A stretch of 14,419 nucleotides of DNA from JBDLSY01 sp041170585 (GTDB lineage: Bacteria > Pseudomonadota > Gammaproteobacteria > Burkholderiales > Burkholderiaceae_C). Location of the stretch: contig JBEDNN010000002.1 in the NCBI GenBank assembly GCA_041170585.1, forward strand, positions 1 to 14,419, written 5' to 3'. Shown one piece after another: positions 8,401-14,298 of the stretch. Below the pieces are notes generated by a model, which did no database searches, was not told where the DNA came from, and saw only the letters and a program-made list of their open reading frames with translations. Made by a program: the position numbers and the translations under genes. The first letter of the stretch is position 1. Each line of letters opens with the position of its first letter.

Positions 8401-8646
8401 TAATTGTTCGGGCGAAGCACCCGGTAAACTCGCCAATACACTAATCATCGGCACATCTAAATCGGGGAAGTTTTGTACTTTCATTGATACAAAACTCATT
8501 ATTCCAGCTAAAGTCAATAGTACAAACAACATAATCGCAGGAATAGGATTGCGAATTGACCAAGCTGATAGATTAAATCCACCGCTAGAATTAGACTTAG
8601 GGTTTTTAATATTATTATTACCTTCAGAAATATTTAAGCTGTTCAT
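5497..8646 (-). CDS. RND efflux transporter, inner-membrane permease (AcrB/HAE-1 like)
   Basis: It is the proton-driven pump subunit of a tripartite efflux system in the inner membrane, expected to export drugs or other toxic organic compounds. The protein has 1049 residues, typical for HAE-1. Two homologous halves are visible, each with a first membrane helix (about 35-55 and 541-560), a large periplasmic region and a cluster of further helices. The proton-relay residues are present: Asp422-Asp423 in GILVDDAIVEVEN and Lys941 in GIATKNSILLVEYA. Other family marks are NFPDLDVP, PGASPEQLE and LPTGFIPAEDSSQ. The N-terminus carries an Asn/Ser-rich extension of about 25 residues before the first helix. 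The start overlaps the end of the fusion-protein gene as ATGA, so translation is coupled. No outer-membrane factor gene is nearby. Substrate is unknown. Confidence 0.94.
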   Translation of the reverse strand: MNSLNISEGNNNIKNPKSNSSGGFNLSAWSIRNPIPAIMLFVLLTLAGIMSFVSMKVQNFPDLDVPMISVLASLPGASPEQLETEVARKIENSLANIQGIKHIYTKVQTGTVIITAEFALEKLSQEALDEVRTAVSRVRSDLPTDLREPLINKLDFSGSPILAYAISSPTMDDESLSWFVDNTVGKKLLSVKGVGSVARVGGVNREITITIAPEKIQALGATIAEINRSLKQNQTETPAGRSSLNNQEQTIRTLGLVETAKELENLPIALNNGRTVLLKQLATIRDTVSEARSAALLNGKPVVGFEIVRSKGAGELQVGKGVTDALAALKITHPDLTITPVFDFVKPIDENYEGSMFSLYEGALLAVVVVFLFLHDWRTTFISAIALPLSVIPAFIGMHYFGFSLNVITLLALSLVVGILVDDAIVEVENIVRHLRMGKTPYEAAMEAADEIGLAVIATTFTLVAVFLPTAFMTGIAGKFFKQFGWTASLAIMASLLVARVLTPMMAAYMLKPLVAGEEKDGPITRWYLKAAAWCLEYRWWTMLGAALFFAGSIALVPLLPTGFIPAEDSSQTQVKLELPPGTALTTTIAAAEQARQLLAKVPYVQAVYTTIGAGSAGNDAFSGAGFSEVRKATLTLILAPRNQRNIRKQAIETQIREVMSQIAGVRSTVGLSGSGEKYVLVLASDDPMALSTAAAAVEKDLRTISGLGAVTSSASLVRPEVIMRPNKARAGELGVSTNTMGDTLRIATSGDYDFTLSKLNLAQRQIPIVVKLTDETRQDLSALSRLTVPSSKPNTPPVMLAQVADFTIGSSTAEINRYDRSRNINFDIELSDMPLGDAKAAISQLPSLLNLPEQVTQREVGDAEAQSELFASFGLAMLTGVLCIYLVLILLFKDFLQPITILLALPLSLGGAFIALLIANKSFSMPSLIGLIMLMGIATKNSILLVEYAITAQRDHGMSRWEALIDACHKRARPIVMTTLAMGAGMLPIAMSWGKADGSFKSPMATAVIGGLITSTILSLLVIPVAFSLIDDFQIWLKKVLRRRSNTV

Positions 8647-9890
8647 GGTGTAATTACTTTCACAGTATCACCATCACTTAAAAAAGCTGCACCTGTTGCG
8701 ACTATTTGGTCTGTTGGAGACAAGCCCGATATCACTTCAATTGAATTTTTTTCGCGTTGCCCAGTCACTATTTTTACTTGAGATACTTTATTAATATTTT
8801 CCTGATTGTGTATGGTGGTATTGTTGAGTGTGTTATTAGTATCGGTATTATTATTAGTAGTGTCGTTAGTATTATTGTTGTTATTGTTAGAGGTACTGTG
8901 AGGGGTATTTTTTTTCAAAATAAATACCGAGTTAAAACCATCACGCAATACAATACTGCTACTAGGAATAGTTAGAGATTTTTTGCTATTACCAGAAAAA
9001 TATCCACGTACAAATTGCCCAACTTTTAGAGTGCTTCCCGGTAAAATATCAACATAAACGATAGCATTTCTAGTTTGTGGGTCTAAATTAGGGGCAATTT
9101 TTCTGATTGTACCTGTTGCAATGACTGTAGGCGGCATATTGTTATCTTCTATAGTCACAGTATCATCGCGTTTGATTGACGGTAGTTCGGCACTGGTTAC
9201 TTCGGCCTTCCATTCTAAACGGCCCAAGCGATTCATACGAAATAACTCCATTCCTGCGGCTACAACGCTGCCGATAGCTGCGGTACGCGCAGTGATGATG
9301 CCACTGTCAGGTGCACGCAAAACAGTGCGGTTTAAACGCAATTGCTGGATAGCTAAATTGGCTTTTGCAGATTCTAAGCGTGCTAAAGCAGACTTTTCTT
9401 GAGCTAGTGTTTGGCTAACAGCTTGATTACTATAAAAACCTTGTTTCGCTAATTCGCGAGCCCGATTAGCATTGTTGCGTGCTTCGTCGCTATTGGCTTG
9501 TGCTTCGGTAACCTGTGCTTTAATTGCGGTAATTTCAGCATTTAAAGTGGAGTTATCAAAACGAGCCAATATTTGCCCTTTTTGTACACTGTCGCCTACT
9601 GACGCATTAATATCTATTAACTTTAAACCTGAAACTTCTGCACTAACACTGGCTTCTTGCCACGAACCAACGGTACCATTAGCAAAAAAATGTTCAACTA
9701 AAGTTTGGTATTCGGGTTGAATAACAGAGACTGTTAAGGCAGGTTTACTCAATTTAACTGTTTTTTCTGTTACAGGTTTAACAGTTTTAGCAGTAATAGC
9801 AATGTTAAAACGTGTAAAAAATACAGTTAAACTGATAAGGAAGAGCAATATGAGTAGTGTAACTATGATTTTAATGGGGGTGAATTTCAT
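8643..9890 (-). CDS. RND efflux membrane fusion protein (periplasmic adaptor)
   Basis: It bridges the permease and an outer-membrane channel across the periplasm. The protein has 415 residues. An N-terminal membrane helix (about 8-26) acts as a signal anchor and no lipobox cysteine is present. A biotinyl-lipoyl-like domain follows (VGDSVQKGQILARFD, about 98-112, with its second half near VLRAPDSGIIT, 190-200), split by an alpha-helical hairpin (about 113-186). A beta-barrel region spans about 225-300 and a membrane-proximal region ends the protein. Between residues 331 and 367 lies a low-complexity insert in which 17 of 37 residues are Asn, with most of the rest Thr, Ser and Asp. It is not part of the known fold. 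The gene overlaps the permease gene by 4 bp and is the first gene of the operon. A 12-bp tandem array lies just upstream. Confidence 0.93.
   Translation of the reverse strand: MKFTPIKIIVTLLILLFLISLTVFFTRFNIAITAKTVKPVTEKTVKLSKPALTVSVIQPEYQTLVEHFFANGTVGSWQEASVSAEVSGLKLIDINASVGDSVQKGQILARFDNSTLNAEITAIKAQVTEAQANSDEARNNANRARELAKQGFYSNQAVSQTLAQEKSALARLESAKANLAIQQLRLNRTVLRAPDSGIITARTAAIGSVVAAGMELFRMNRLGRLEWKAEVTSAELPSIKRDDTVTIEDNNMPPTVIATGTIRKIAPNLDPQTRNAIVYVDILPGSTLKVGQFVRGYFSGNSKKSLTIPSSSIVLRDGFNSVFILKKNTPHSTSNNNNNNTNDTTNNNTDTNNTLNNTTIHNQENINKVSQVKIVTGQREKNSIEVISGLSPTDQIVATGAAFLSDGDTVKVITP
8790..8900 (-). repeat. Asn/Thr-rich low-complexity insert in the fusion protein gene
   Basis: This encodes residues 331-367, starting HSTSNNNNNN. 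The DNA is an imperfect run of AAT, AAC and ACT-type triplets (read on the minus strand), consistent with triplet-slippage growth. It keeps the frame and sits in the C-terminal membrane-proximal part of the adaptor. Confidence 0.9.
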
Positions 9891-9924
9891 AAAATAGGGG
9901 TAATGTTCGCTAAATAAAATTAAA

Positions 9925-9996
9925 AATTAAACAATAAATTAAGCAATAAATTAAGCAATAAATTAAGCAATAAATTAAGCGGTAAATTAATAAATA
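9925..9996. repeat. 12-bp tandem array, six copies, upstream of the efflux operon
   Basis: Six adjacent units of 12 bp have the consensus AATTAAGCAATA. Units 2-4 (9937-9972) are identical; units 1, 5 and 6 are diverged at one to three positions. The array ends 34 bp before the fusion-protein start (9890). A perfect TATAAT on the minus strand (10003-10008), with no clear -35, lies just beyond it, so the array may fall in the 5' leader of the efflux mRNA. Confidence 0.95.
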
Positions 9997-10057
9997 AAAG
10001 TGATTATAAGCACTATTTTAACCAAAAATAATTGCTACAACAGACCATTACAGTTAT

Positions 10058-10084
10058 AAACACATATTTATAAAATATATGTTT
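10058..10084. promoter_or_regulatory. Imperfect palindrome in the gap between the efflux operon and rsmE
   Basis: AAACACATATTT (10058-10069) and AAATATATGTTT (10073-10084) are inverted repeats with one mismatch around three bases. It lies between two divergent genes, where an operator for an efflux regulator could sit. No regulator gene is in the window, and AT-rich palindromes arise easily by chance. The rest of this gap holds the 12-bp array and three copies of TAAACAA (10127-10147). Confidence 0.25.
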
Positions 10085-10188
10085 TAAGTAATGACTAAAA
10101 TTATTAAATATATATATTTAAATATATAAACAATAAACAATAAACAATAAATATTATGAATATTTTACCTATTAAAAAAACATTAAAT

Positions 10189-10959
10189 ATGCCCCGCATA
10201 CCCCGTTTTTTTCTACCGAATATACCTAAATACCTATTAAAAGCAGGTTTGATTGAGGTGCCTAAAAATGTAGCACACCATATATATGTTTTACGTTTAA
10301 AACAGGGTGATACTGTACAGTTGTTTAATGGTTGCTCTGTAATATGGCAGGGTGTTATTGTGGAATTATCTAATATTTATGCACACATTGATTTACAAAC
10401 ACCTGTAAATGAAGACTTTATAATGGAATTACCGTTTTCAATTACCGTAGTACAAAGCCTGATTGAACCTAATAAAATGGATTGGGTGATAGAAAAAGCC
10501 GTAGAGCTGGGCGTTGTTTGTTGTCAGCCGATTGCAGCAAGTCGCAGTGTAACTCGCTTAAACGCTGAACGGGCAGCTAAACGCTTAATTCATTGGCAAG
10601 CAATTGCTGTAGCCGCTAGTGAACAATGTGGTCGTAGCCGCGTTATGCAAATAAATACACCCTTGTCTTTAAATATGGCTTTAAAACAGTTCAATGCCTT
10701 ACAGATTAATAATAAGATTAAAATGACTCATTTACTATTGCATCCTGAAGGTGGTACGTCATTACAATCGTGGTGTGCCAGTCAAAGCCCACATCCAATT
10801 ATTTTATGGGTAGGCCCAGAGGGCGGGTGGTCTGAGGCTGAATTATTACAATTGGAATCAATAGGTAGTCAACGAATTACTTTTGGAAAACGTGTTTTTC
10901 GCACAGAGACAGCAGCTGTTGCGGTTAGTGCAGCCGTTCAGGCTTTATGGGCTGATTAA
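10189..10959 (+). CDS. rsmE: 16S rRNA (uracil-1498-N3)-methyltransferase RsmE
   Basis: It methylates N3 of U1498 in 16S rRNA of the 30S subunit using S-adenosylmethionine. From the chosen start it is 256 residues, close to the usual 240-250. An N-terminal PUA-like part (about 1-75) includes PRFFLP and AHHIYVLRLKQGDTVQLFNG. The SPOUT knotted domain follows, with VQSLIEPNKMDWVIEKAVELG, ILWVGPEGGWSEAE and ITFGKRVFRTETAAVAV, the last two forming the cofactor-binding knot. An in-frame ATG at 10156 would add 11 residues; the later ATG is preferred because relatives begin with MPRFF-like sequence. Neither has a Shine-Dalgarno. Its stop overlaps the NUDIX gene stop by 4 bp (TTAA, 10956-10959), tail to tail. 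Confidence 0.94.
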   Translation: MPRIPRFFLPNIPKYLLKAGLIEVPKNVAHHIYVLRLKQGDTVQLFNGCSVIWQGVIVELSNIYAHIDLQTPVNEDFIMELPFSITVVQSLIEPNKMDWVIEKAVELGVVCCQPIAASRSVTRLNAERAAKRLIHWQAIAVAASEQCGRSRVMQINTPLSLNMALKQFNALQINNKIKMTHLLLHPEGGTSLQSWCASQSPHPIILWVGPEGGWSEAELLQLESIGSQRITFGKRVFRTETAAVAVSAAVQALWAD

Positions 10960-11507
10960 TCAGTATTCATTGTGGAAATAGTTGCCACTAATTGTGGCAT
11001 ATTGGCTGTATTCGGGTGTGAAAAATAATGTTTTAATGTATGCGTAACCGTTGAAAAAGCCAATTCTGACCAAGGAATTTCAGCGTATGAAAATAAAGCG
11101 ACTTCTAAACTTTCTACACCTGCTTCAAAAACACCGTCTATTAAGTCGGCACTGTAAAATAAATGAACTTGACTGGTATGAGGAAGGCTTAGTACGGCTA
11201 ATAATTGGCGTAGCTTTACTGTTGCGCCTGCTTCTTCTAAGGTTTCACGAAGTGCGCCTTGTTCGCAAGTTTCACCCAGCTCCATAAAGCCCGCTGCCAG
11301 TGTCCAATAACCTTTACGTGGTTCTATGGCACGTTTGCATAATAACACTTTATTTTTCCATAGCGGTAAAGTACCGACCACTATTTTAGGGTTTTCATAG
11401 TGTATAAAAGCACACTGTGTTTGGGTACACACATCTCGTTGATGTGTATCACCTGCTGGAATAATGCGTTGCGTTGAATGACCACACATGGAGCAAAAAT
11501 AAATCAT
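10956..11507 (-). CDS. NUDIX hydrolase with N-terminal zinc-ribbon-like cysteines
   Basis: It is predicted to hydrolyse a nucleoside diphosphate linked to another group, with Mg2+ or Mn2+. The substrate is unknown. The protein has 183 residues. Residues 1-35 carry two cysteine pairs, Cys5-Cys8 (CSMC) and Cys27-Cys32 (CTQTQC); the second has four residues between cysteines, where ribbons usually have two. The Nudix box is complete in GFMELGETCEQGALRETLEE, fitting GX5EX7REUXEEXGU, at about residues 92-114. The motif HYENPKIVVG before it is typical of this ribbon-bearing NUDIX group. It converges on rsmE with a 4-bp overlap. A repeated palindromic element lies between it and the next upstream gene, so it may form its own transcription unit. 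Confidence 0.88.
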   Translation of the reverse strand: MIYFCSMCGHSTQRIIPAGDTHQRDVCTQTQCAFIHYENPKIVVGTLPLWKNKVLLCKRAIEPRKGYWTLAAGFMELGETCEQGALRETLEEAGATVKLRQLLAVLSLPHTSQVHLFYSADLIDGVFEAGVESLEVALFSYAEIPWSELAFSTVTHTLKHYFSHPNTANMPQLVATISTMNTD

Positions 11508-11530
11508 AATGGTTTTTAGCTTTACTAAAG

Positions 11531-11588
11531 GCTACTTAATAATAATTAAGGTATTTGGTATTGCTACTTGATAATAATTAAGGTATTT
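11531..11588. repeat. 26-bp direct repeat at the left edge of MITE-like copy 2
   Basis: The 26 bases at 11531-11556 recur at 11563-11588 with one mismatch (position 8, A versus G), a 32-bp period. Both begin GCTACTT and end AAGGTATTT. The second copy forms part of the left end of the element at 11557-11717, so that end appears to be partly duplicated. Confidence 0.9.
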
Positions 11589-11717
11589 TTTATCTAAAAA
11601 AATCGTTGTTCTTACTTGTTGTTCTTACTAAAAATTTAAGAATTTAAGAGTTTAAGAGTTTTTTAGAAATTTATACCTTAAAGTGTGTACTTTATACTAT
11701 ATTAAAGTAGCAATACC
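11557..11717. mobile_element. MITE-like intergenic element, copy 2 (161 bp)
   Basis: The ends GGTATTGCTACTT (11557-11569) and AAGTAGCAATACC (11705-11717) are perfect 13-bp inverted repeats. A second inner pair exists: AAGGTAT with TCTAAAAAA near the left, and TTTTTTAGA with ATACCTT on the right, so the whole unit can fold into a long hairpin. It shares ends and internal blocks with the 108-bp copy at 2756-2863 but carries about 50 extra central bases, including GTTGTTCTTACT-like repeats and AATTTAAG-like repeats. There is no coding capacity and no clear target duplication here. It occupies the gap between the parvulin and NUDIX genes. Confidence 0.72.
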
Positions 11718-11732
11718 ATATTCTTTACTGCA

Positions 11733-12536
11733 TTATTTAATGATTGCTGCTTTGCGTAATTCTTTTTGATAAGCCTCTATTTTTTGCCCAAGTAAACTTT
11801 CTTTAATTTGCGCACTGGCTTCAGCAAATGTGGGTGGCGTTACATCGCGTATATCGGTTACTTCAATAATATGAAATCCATATTCTGTTTTGACAGGTTC
11901 AGCAGTTAGCTCATTTTTTTTGAGTGCAATGAGTGCATCTGCAAAGGGCTTAACGTAGTTGCCCGCTGCTGCAAAGCCTAAATCACCGCCTTGTTCAATA
12001 GACCCAGTGTCTTTACTTAGCTTTACAAGTGATTCAAATGATTCACCTGCTTTTAGTTTAGCGATGACATCTTTTGCTTGTGCTTCATCGTCTAATAAAA
12101 TATGACGTGCTTTATATTCTTTATTGCCCAGTGTAGCAATTTGTTTATCATATTCTGCCTGTGCTTGTGCATCAGTAACTGGGTTTTTCTCTTTAAAAGA
12201 TTTAATAGCTGCACGGACTAAAAATTGGGTTCTTGCTAAAGCTAATTCAGATTCTAAATCTTGACCACCCAGTTTTTTCTTGACAGCATCTTGTGCTAGG
12301 ACTTCCATATCAATCATGCGGCTGATTAGCTCTTTACGTTGTTCGGCAGTAAATTTGGTAGCAGTGCCACCATTTTGTATTTGGTTCAACTCTTGTTGTT
12401 TAATGACAAAATTAACTACAGTGTTGTTTAAAGGTTTGCCATTCACTGTAGTTACAGGGATATCATTTTGTGCGCAAGCAACGCTTAAAGCACTAAGGGC
12501 AGTGACGAGAATGAGGTGTTTAAAATTTGATTTCAT
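11733..12536 (-). CDS. Periplasmic parvulin-type peptidyl-prolyl isomerase
   Basis: It probably assists folding of exported proteins by cis-trans isomerisation of prolyl bonds. The protein has 267 residues. Residues 1-23 are a signal peptide (MKSNFKH, then a hydrophobic core). Cleavage may follow ACA (signal peptidase I), or Cys21 may be lipidated; the sequence before it, LSVAC, is a poor lipobox. An N-terminal SurA/PrsA-like helical region runs to about 125. The parvulin domain spans about 139-228, with EYKARHILL, GSIEQGGDLGF and TEYGFHIIEV. A helical tail of about 35 residues follows. It is the last gene of the msrB-yciB-bolA-isomerase block, but a 322-bp repeat-filled gap separates it from bolA, so it probably has its own promoter. 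Confidence 0.92.
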   Translation of the reverse strand: MKSNFKHLILVTALSALSVACAQNDIPVTTVNGKPLNNTVVNFVIKQQELNQIQNGGTATKFTAEQRKELISRMIDMEVLAQDAVKKKLGGQDLESELALARTQFLVRAAIKSFKEKNPVTDAQAQAEYDKQIATLGNKEYKARHILLDDEAQAKDVIAKLKAGESFESLVKLSKDTGSIEQGGDLGFAAAGNYVKPFADALIALKKNELTAEPVKTEYGFHIIEVTDIRDVTPPTFAEASAQIKESLLGQKIEAYQKELRKAAIIK

Positions 12537-12564
12537 AAGAGATGATTAAGGTTAAATACGTGTA

Positions 12565-12581
12565 TACATTTAAAAAATGTA
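12565..12581. promoter_or_regulatory. Short palindrome upstream of the parvulin gene
   Basis: TACATTT (12565-12571) and AAATGTA (12575-12581) are perfect inverted repeats around AAA, about 30 bp upstream of the isomerase start. It could be an operator or a leader hairpin. Support is positional only. Confidence 0.25.
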
Positions 12582-12600
12582 AACTTACAGCATACAAATT

Positions 12601-12649
12601 TAAATATTAAATATTAAATATTAAATATCAAATATTAAATATTAAATAT
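12601..12649. repeat. 7-bp tandem array, seven copies
   Basis: TAAATAT is repeated seven times without interruption from 12601 to 12649; only the fifth unit differs (CAAATAT). It lies in the 322-bp gap between bolA and the parvulin gene, about 65 bp upstream of the latter. Confidence 0.97.
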
Positions 12650-12684
12650 GTACTTAAAAATATAAGTCTACAAAATTTTAATTC

Positions 12685-12780
12685 AAAAATAAAAAATATA
12701 AAAATAAAGATAAAAATAAAAATAAAAATAAAAATAAAGATAAATATAAAGATAAAATAAAAATAAAGATGAAGAGATAA
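12685..12780. repeat. Purine/AT-rich hexamer array with no cytosine on the plus strand
   Basis: This 96-bp stretch is built mainly of AAAAAT- and AAAGAT-type hexamers, with a few irregular units. It contains no C on the plus strand and no T run longer than one, an extreme strand asymmetry. With the TAAATAT array it makes up about half of the 322-bp gap between bolA and the parvulin gene; I see no gene in that gap. Confidence 0.85.
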
Positions 12781-12812
12781 ATCCTGTTTATCCTTTAATT
12801 TTGAAAATCCTG
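12781..12812. repeat. ATCCT-motif block
   Basis: Three ATCCT cores lie close together: ATCCTG at 12781-12786, TATCCT starting at 12789 and ATCCTG starting at 12807. It directly abuts the cytosine-free array. It resembles degenerate ATCCTG-rich repeats that I recall from intergenic regions of unrelated bacteria. That comparison is from memory and unverified. Confidence 0.35.
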
Positions 12813-12858
12813 ATTCAAATTATTATTTATACAAAAAAACATTTTCAAAACTAATGAA

Positions 12859-13176
12859 TCAACCTATACGCAAATCCAGTTTTAAGGCGTGAATATAGCC
12901 TTGTGTTGGATTACAGATAGCATATTGACTGTCCAGTAAATCGTGTAACACCGTATATACCATCTGATGCCGTTTAACTGCCGTAGTATTTGCAAAAACA
13001 GTGGATTGCATACTAATTGAAAAATGTTTGCCGCCACTTGTACTACCTACATGCCCCGCATGTTCATGGCTGTCGTCCTGTAGGTGACAATAAGTAGGTG
13101 AAAAGTGTTGGTTTATTCTTTGTTCAATGATGGCGAATAAAGAAGTCTGATTTAGAGGTGTTTGAGTATTATTCAT
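12859..13176 (-). CDS. BolA family protein
   Basis: BolA proteins work with monothiol glutaredoxins in iron-sulfur cluster handling and, in some bacteria, influence cell shape and stress responses. The protein has 105 residues, usual for the family. The class II KH-like fold is recognisable: a first helix with IIEQRINQHFSP, then DDSHEHAGH, the loop, GGKHFSISMQSTVFA and a helix with AVKRHQMVYTVLHDLL, ending IHALKLDLR. Conserved histidines used for cluster or metal binding are present (DDSHEHAGH, and the His in IHALKL). It lies 43 bp downstream of the septation-protein gene in the same direction, implying an operon. The start region carries a perfect 13-bp duplication that creates a second, out-of-frame ATG 13 bases upstream. 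Confidence 0.93.
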   Translation of the reverse strand: MNNTQTPLNQTSLFAIIEQRINQHFSPTYCHLQDDSHEHAGHVGSTSGGKHFSISMQSTVFANTTAVKRHQMVYTVLHDLLDSQYAICNPTQGYIHALKLDLRIG

Positions 13177-13193
13177 AATGATTATTCATAATG
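13168..13193 (-). repeat. 13-bp tandem duplication covering the bolA start codon
   Basis: ATTATTCATAATG occurs at 13168-13180 and 13181-13193 without gap. On the minus strand each unit contains ATGAATAAT, so there are two start-like sites 13 bases apart. The upstream one (13187-13189) opens a six-codon frame, MNNHYE, that stops just inside bolA. Confidence 0.9.
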
Positions 13194-13219
13194 GGTTGAA
13201 TCGTTAGTCAAAGTACTTA

Positions 13220-13771
13220 TTAGTCAGGTTGTTTAATAGTGGGTTGTTGAATTAAATAAGCACGAAGCACATATACCTGTACCCCTATAAATACCATAGT
13301 CACGCCAGCAAAAAATAGCTTAGACCAAGCCCATACCTCTGTAGTAACGGTATAAGCCAAAATGGTATTAGCCGCCGCCATAACCAAAAATAAAAGTATC
13401 CAAAGAGTATTCAGTTTAGCCCAAGTGCTTTCTGGTGGATTAAGTGCCATGCCCAAAGTTGCTTTAACTAAATTTTTTTTGAAAAAATAATTACTGATAA
13501 AAAATCCCGCAGCACTGGCTATATAGACGATAGTGGGTTTAATTTTAACAAACGTTTCATCACGTAATAACACAGTGAGTCCGCCAAATAAAAGGGCTAT
13601 ACCTGCTGATATCCACTGCATTGAAGTTATTTTTTGACGCGTTAATTTGAGTATGATTAACTGTAAAACTGTCGCTGCAATTAAACAATAGGTAGCAATA
13701 TAAATGTCTTTAAATAAAAGATAACTCACTAAAAATGCCGCGATGGGTAATAGTTCAAGAAATTGTTTCAT
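13220..13771 (-). CDS. yciB: Septation protein A / YciB family inner-membrane protein
   Basis: YciB (also called IspA or IspZ) is an integral inner-membrane protein linked to cell-envelope synthesis and division; its biochemical activity is not established. The protein has 183 residues, close to the E. coli length. The N-terminus MKQFLELLPIAAFLVSYLLF is typical. About five or six hydrophobic helices follow, with short polar loops, a family-like stretch KPTIVYIASAAGFFISNYFFKKN, and NPPESTWAKLNTLWILLFL in the C-terminal half. It sits 102 bp downstream of msrB and 43 bp upstream of bolA, an order well known from betaproteobacteria. No Shine-Dalgarno is visible. Confidence 0.93.
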   Translation of the reverse strand: MKQFLELLPIAAFLVSYLLFKDIYIATYCLIAATVLQLIILKLTRQKITSMQWISAGIALLFGGLTVLLRDETFVKIKPTIVYIASAAGFFISNYFFKKNLVKATLGMALNPPESTWAKLNTLWILLFLVMAAANTILAYTVTTEVWAWSKLFFAGVTMVFIGVQVYVLRAYLIQQPTIKQPD

Positions 13772-13822
13772 ACAAAAATAATGTTAATTGGTTATTAAAT
13801 TAGTTATATAAATTATTAAATT

Positions 13823-13846
13823 TATAAAAATATAAAAATATAAAAA
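13823..13846. repeat. 8-bp tandem repeat, three copies, between msrB and yciB
   Basis: TATAAAAA occurs three times in direct succession in the 102-bp gap between the end of msrB and the start of yciB. No hairpin or T-run terminator is evident in this gap, so read-through from msrB into yciB is likely. Confidence 0.9.
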
Positions 13847-13873
13847 ATTGAAGGTTAATATAGTTTAATATAT

Positions 13874-14281
13874 TTATATGGTGGGTTTAAATGTTAGTGC
13901 TGACCCATTTACACAATACCTTAAACCTGTTGGTTCTGGACCGTCAGGAAATACGTGTCCTAAATGGGCATCACAACGTGTACACGTAATTTCAATACGC
14001 CGCATTCCATAAAAATAATTTTGTTCTTCAATTTCAGTAATTACTGTATTGTTAATCGCTGCAAAGTAACTGGGCCAACCGCAGCCCGCATCAAATTTAG
14101 TATTACTTTTAAATAAGGCGGTATCACAACACACACAATGATAAACGCCTAATACGCTTGATTTTAAGTCCCAATATCTACCTGTAAAGGCACGCTCTGT
14201 TGCCGCTTGTCTGGTGACTTGGTAATCTAAATCACTAAGCTGGTCACGCCATTCTTGTTCGGTTTTAATTAGTTTAGTCAT
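13874..14281 (-). CDS. msrB: Peptide-methionine (R)-S-oxide reductase MsrB
   Basis: It reduces the R-epimer of methionine sulfoxide in proteins, repairing oxidative damage, with thioredoxin as the usual reductant. The protein has 135 residues and no signal peptide, so it is cytosolic. Two zinc-binding pairs are visible: Cys49-Cys52 (YHCVCCD) and Cys100-Cys103 (CTRCDAHLGHVF). The catalytic cysteine is Cys123 in LRYCVNG, where most relatives read RYCIN. Cys67 in AGCGWPSYF is in the place of a resolving cysteine. It is the first gene of the msrB-yciB-bolA block. A TATAAT with a partial -35 lies about 90 bp upstream, inside the terminal inverted repeat. Confidence 0.96.
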   Translation of the reverse strand: MTKLIKTEQEWRDQLSDLDYQVTRQAATERAFTGRYWDLKSSVLGVYHCVCCDTALFKSNTKFDAGCGWPSYFAAINNTVITEIEEQNYFYGMRRIEITCTRCDAHLGHVFPDGPEPTGLRYCVNGSALTFKPTI

Positions 14282-14298
14282 TGTATTTAACAGCTTTA

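Noticed and set aside
6428..8653. Several plus-strand open frames inside the RND permease gene
   Set aside because: They are antisense shadows of a full-length, family-typical permease, with composition that mirrors its codons.
9925..9996. CRISPR array
   Set aside because: The units are 12 bp and directly adjacent with no spacers, and no cas gene is present. It is a plain tandem repeat.
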